Assembly (NCBI GenBank): GCA_035309005.1
Contig: DATGFP010000050.1
Location: forward strand, 1 to 35,515
DNA length: 35,515 bases
Reading direction: 5' to 3'
DNA from: DATARH01 sp035309005
GTDB lineage: Bacteria; Pseudomonadota; Alphaproteobacteria; ATCC43930; CGMCC-115725
In this document: in pieces, positions 33,046 to 35,515 of the stretch
Layout: every line of letters starts with the position of its first letter
Numbering within the stretch: position 1 is the first letter of the stretch
Program-made: the position numbers and the translations under genes
The notes under the pieces: model-generated
What the model was told of the DNA's origin: nothing
The model's database searches: none
Seen by the model: only the letters and a program-made list of their open reading frames with translations

Positions 33046-34488
33046 ATGACAGAACAAGTTGTTCGATCAAAGACTACATCCCCCTTGTGCGTTGATTTAG
33101 ATGGCACTCTGATCCACACAGATCTTATGCACGAGAACTTTGCTTCAATGATCGTGACCAGCCCCTGGCTTTTGTTCGCTATTCCATTTTGGTGGTTGAA
33201 AGGGCGCGCTCATCTCAAGAAAAAAATTGCCGATAGGGCCGTTTTTGACCCGACGCTGCTGCCATACGACGAGCGCGTGCTTGATTATCTTCACAGTGAA
33301 AAGAAAGATGGGCGGACTCTAATTCTAACAACTGCCTCAACCCGCTCGCAGGCACAGGATGTAGCGGATCATCTTGGTTTATTTAATATCGTATTTGCGA
33401 CCGACTCTAGAGTTAATCTCAAAGGGTCACAGAAAGCTTCGCTGCTGAATGAGGAACTCGGCCGCTTCTCCTATTTGGGGAACGATGAGAGCGACATAGC
33501 GGTTTGGAAGGCCGCCGAGACTGTGGGCATCGCAAACGCGTCCAAAGAATTAGAGCGGCGGATCGCGTCTGATTACATCGTAGAGGTACAAATTCCCCGA
33601 CGACGGGGAACTTTTCGCAGCATGATTAATGCGTTGCGACCTTACCAATGGGCGAAAAATCTCTTGGTCTTCGTACCCATCCTCACCGCCAATCAGCTGT
33701 ATGACGGAACGGCTTGGTTGGCGGCGCTCGTTGTCTTTGTTGCCTTCAGCCTCACGGCCTCGGGCATTTACGTCCTAAATGACCTCACAGATCTGGCCGC
33801 AGACCGCCGCCACCTGCGAAAGCGTCGCCGTGCTTTCGCCAGCGGCAAGGTACCGATCCTATACGGGTTTGTGCTCGTCCCTCTACTTATTGCGACCGGC
33901 TTCATGATCGCTTGGGAAGGGGCAGTGCTGTCGCCGCTTGCCGCTTATGTCGTGGTCTCGCTTGCGTACACCTTTTGCGTGAAGGAGTTCCCGCTTGCTG
34001 ACGTGTTCTGTTTGACGTTCCTCTACCTTATTCGGCTGTTCGCCGGCGGGCTGATAACGGGCTTCCACCTGTCGTTATGGCTGCTTGGATTCTCGGCGTT
34101 TCTTTTCCTTGGCTTGGCGTTCGTCAAACGCGTTTCAGAACTTTCCGCCGCTCAGCGAGAGTCGCAGAAGATGAGCCGCCGTGGTTATTTGACGCAGGAT
34201 CTCATCGTGCTAACAATAATGGGGATCGGTTCAAGCTTTGCCTCATGCGTTCTGCTTGCGCTGTTCGTGCAGAGCCCCGAGGTAGCAGCGCGCTATCGTT
34301 CGCCGACCGTGCTCTGGGTATTGGTACCACTGATCCTCTTTTGGCAGTTGCGCCTGTGGCTCTCAACGGCGCGCGGGGACATGCTCGACGACCCGATCCT
34401 CTACGCAGCCCGCGACTGGGTGTCTTGGATCGCATCCGCAACGGCGGCTGCAATTATCATCCTTGCGAGCGGTACTTCCTTCGGATGA
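33046..34488 (+). CDS. HAD phosphatase-UbiA prenyltransferase fusion (DPPR synthase-like)
   Basis: 480 residues. Residues 10-185 are a HAD phosphatase-like domain: VDLDGTLIHTD (Asp17, Asp19), TLILTTAST (91-99), YLGNDESDIAVW (143-154). Residues 190-480 are a UbiA membrane domain of about nine segments with LRPYQWAKNLLVF (197-209), VLNDLTDLAADRRHLRKRRR (243-262), YTFCVKEFPLADVFCL, and LAFVKRVSEL. These patterns (RPxQWxKN, NDxxDxxxDRxHxxKRxR, KRxxEL) are those of decaprenyl-phosphate phosphoribosyltransferase (Rv3806c type) rather than of quinone or haem enzymes. The likely reaction is transfer of a phosphorylated sugar to polyprenyl phosphate, with the HAD part as a candidate phosphatase. Codon use is much less GC-rich than in neighbours outside the island. 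Confidence 0.88.
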   Translation: MTEQVVRSKTTSPLCVDLDGTLIHTDLMHENFASMIVTSPWLLFAIPFWWLKGRAHLKKKIADRAVFDPTLLPYDERVLDYLHSEKKDGRTLILTTASTRSQAQDVADHLGLFNIVFATDSRVNLKGSQKASLLNEELGRFSYLGNDESDIAVWKAAETVGIANASKELERRIASDYIVEVQIPRRRGTFRSMINALRPYQWAKNLLVFVPILTANQLYDGTAWLAALVVFVAFSLTASGIYVLNDLTDLAADRRHLRKRRRAFASGKVPILYGFVLVPLLIATGFMIAWEGAVLSPLAAYVVVSLAYTFCVKEFPLADVFCLTFLYLIRLFAGGLITGFHLSLWLLGFSAFLFLGLAFVKRVSELSAAQRESQKMSRRGYLTQDLIVLTIMGIGSSFASCVLLALFVQSPEVAARYRSPTVLWVLVPLILFWQLRLWLSTARGDMLDDPILYAARDWVSWIASATAAAIIILASGTSFG

Positions 34489-34513
34489 CCTTAACTCTTG
34501 GGATGCGTCTACT

Positions 34514-35155
34514 GTGACGAACAAGATCATGCTATTACGCCAGCTGCGGGAGGCTGCACAGGAGATAAATGGTCTAGCAGCCTTAAAGATCTGGTTTCGA
34601 CCACTTGTCTGTCCACTGCATGTCGTGCTGAATGAAATTCCGGCTGGTGCGCGGCTATTCGATATTGGTTGTGGAAGTGGCTCGTTCTTGTTCCTCGCTG
34701 TCCGTTTGCGACAAGCTGCGGTTGCACATGGATACGATGTTTCGGCATGCTCGATAGGTTTTGCCAATCAAGTGGCTCGGCGGACTCCGAATATGGCAGT
34801 TCGTTGCCTCGGTGCGAACGAATTCCCTGATCTCGGAGGCTACGATGTAATCACAGTGATTGACGTCCTGCATCACATCGCTCCCGCCGATCAGAGAGGC
34901 TTTCTCCATCGGATTTATGAGACGATTGATCCGGGCGCAAAGCTTGTTCTTTTGGACATTAACGGCGATCACAGGATTCGGGCGACATGCAACCTGGCGC
35001 ATGACTTGGTGTTGAACCGAGAATGGGTACATGCAACGCGGCCTGCAATTGTCGCAAGCGAGTTGTTCGAGGCGGGCGCGTCTGTTGAGCATCCGATCCT
35101 CATTAAGAGCCTTTGGTATTCGCACTACCTGCTCACCGCTTCGAAACCGCATTAA
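34514..35155 (+). CDS. Class I SAM-dependent methyltransferase
   Basis: 213 residues from GTG at 34514, 25 bases after the HAD-UbiA stop; TTG at 34463 (overlapping) and ATG at 34529 are other in-frame starts. Motif I ARLFDIGCGSGSFLFLAV (47-62 or so) binds SAM; HGYDVSACSIGFANQ, YDVITVIDVLHHI with the conserved HH, and GFLHRIYETIDPGAKLVLLDI follow in the usual order. The C-terminal half is short and varied. It may methylate a sugar or lipid intermediate made by the neighbouring genes; this is inferred from position only. Codon use is like the HAD-UbiA gene. Confidence 0.86.
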   Translation: MTNKIMLLRQLREAAQEINGLAALKIWFRPLVCPLHVVLNEIPAGARLFDIGCGSGSFLFLAVRLRQAAVAHGYDVSACSIGFANQVARRTPNMAVRCLGANEFPDLGGYDVITVIDVLHHIAPADQRGFLHRIYETIDPGAKLVLLDINGDHRIRATCNLAHDLVLNREWVHATRPAIVASELFEAGASVEHPILIKSLWYSHYLLTASKPH

Positions 35156-35344
35156 GCGGGGTGATCGGTTCACGGACCGGCCGATGCCGAGCGTTGCGAT
35201 CGCGGCTGGCTGAGGGGCCGTGCCGACTCGGGAAGCGGCGCGGCGGCGGCTGCCGCGGCAGGGGTGCGCCGGCTGGGGCATGGCTGGCCTCGCGGCCGAT
35301 CGCGATCTCGTGTTGCGGCGCGCGATCCGCTAAACTCGGGCGGC

Positions 35345-35515
35345 ATGAAAATCCGCCAGCTGCCGCCTGTCGTCGTCAACCGCATCGCCGCCGGCGAAGT
35401 CATCGAGCGGCCGGCGGCGGCGCTGAAGGAATTGGTCGAGAACGCGATCGACGCCGGCGCCGGGCGCATCGAAATCGTGCTGCGCGACGGCGGCCAGTCG
35501 CTGATCGCGGTGGCG
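35345..35515 (+). CDS. mutL: DNA mismatch repair protein MutL (3' end outside window)
   Basis: 57 codons of the N-terminus are visible before the window ends. MKIRQLPPVVVNRIAAGEV followed by IERPAAALKELVENAIDAGA is the first GHKL ATPase motif of MutL, with the catalytic Glu in ELVEN and metal-binding Asn. MutL links MutS recognition of mismatches to strand removal. The composition is GC-rich again, unlike the genes just upstream. The 189-base gap before it holds no gene that I can see; no ribosome-binding site stands out before the ATG. Confidence 0.95.
   Translation, partial: MKIRQLPPVVVNRIAAGEVIERPAAALKELVENAIDAGAGRIEIVLRDGGQSLIAVA

Larger units (their letters stand above)
31861..35160. 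other. Low-GC segment, probable laterally acquired island
   Basis: From about 31,860 the sequence departs from the GC-rich pattern of the rest of the window and returns to it near 35,160. At the extreme, 33001-33060 has 17 G or C in 60 bases, while 35161-35220 has 43. The segment contains most of the second GT87 unit, the HAD-UbiA gene and a methyltransferase gene. No integrase, transposase, tRNA or flanking repeat is seen. Confidence 0.65.

Noticed and set aside
35156..35344. Search for an insertion site, tRNA or promoter between the methyltransferase and mutL
   Set aside because: No tRNA-like fold, no direct repeat and no convincing -35/-10 pair was found by eye; only a sharp return to high GC.

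Overview
The window is about 35.5 kb of a very GC-rich bacterial chromosome. Gene families and small secreted proteins suggest an alphaproteobacterium, perhaps near the Rhodospirillales; this is inference, because no rRNA gene is present. Supporting signs are dispersed CCCTCTCC/GGAGAGGG and CATTCCCG/CGGGAATG intergenic hairpins, YejE/YejF, a fused transaldolase-glucose-6-phosphate isomerase, and small secreted proteins with DWSAR or YDPYT motifs. No tRNA, rRNA, CRISPR array, transposase or integrase was seen. No gap between genes exceeds about 200 bases.

Layout. Positions 1-5118 hold a mixed catabolic stretch: the 3' part of a hydantoinase A-type gene, a NIPSNAP protein, a decayed mazEF-like toxin-antitoxin remnant, an NHL-repeat protein, a DUF364-type protein and a secreted FKBP isomerase. 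Positions 5230-7869 are a molybdate transport operon, modABC. Positions 8000-10406 carry a glycine-rich secreted protein, an SDR dehydrogenase and leuB. Positions 10419-14181 are a minus-strand block lying between leuB and asd: a small secreted protein, a cysteine hydrolase, a VapBC pair, an iron-type alcohol dehydrogenase/maleylacetate reductase-like enzyme, an AhpD-like protein and a DUF962 membrane protein. Positions 14319-18330 hold asd and the peptide-transporter genes yejE and yejF, each junction marked by a dispersed repeat. Positions 18465-21065 hold a threonine synthase-like gene, folD and a small secreted protein.

Positions 21141-28846 are a compact minus-strand sugar-phosphate operon: tal-pgi fusion, gnd, zwf, rpe, rpiA and a HAD phosphatase. 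Together they cover the oxidative and most of the non-oxidative pentose phosphate pathway; 6-phosphogluconolactonase and transketolase are not here. A flavin-dependent acyl-CoA-dehydrogenase-fold enzyme lies upstream.

The right end is the most unusual part. A gene for a double-length GT87 membrane glycosyltransferase (30418-32907) changes base composition abruptly near 31,860. Low-GC sequence then continues through a HAD-UbiA fusion resembling decaprenyl-phosphate phosphoribosyltransferase and a small methyltransferase, and ends near 35,160, just before mutL. My reading is a laterally acquired segment for lipid-linked sugar synthesis that joined or replaced the end of a resident GT87 gene. 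Both the acquisition and the pathway are inferences.
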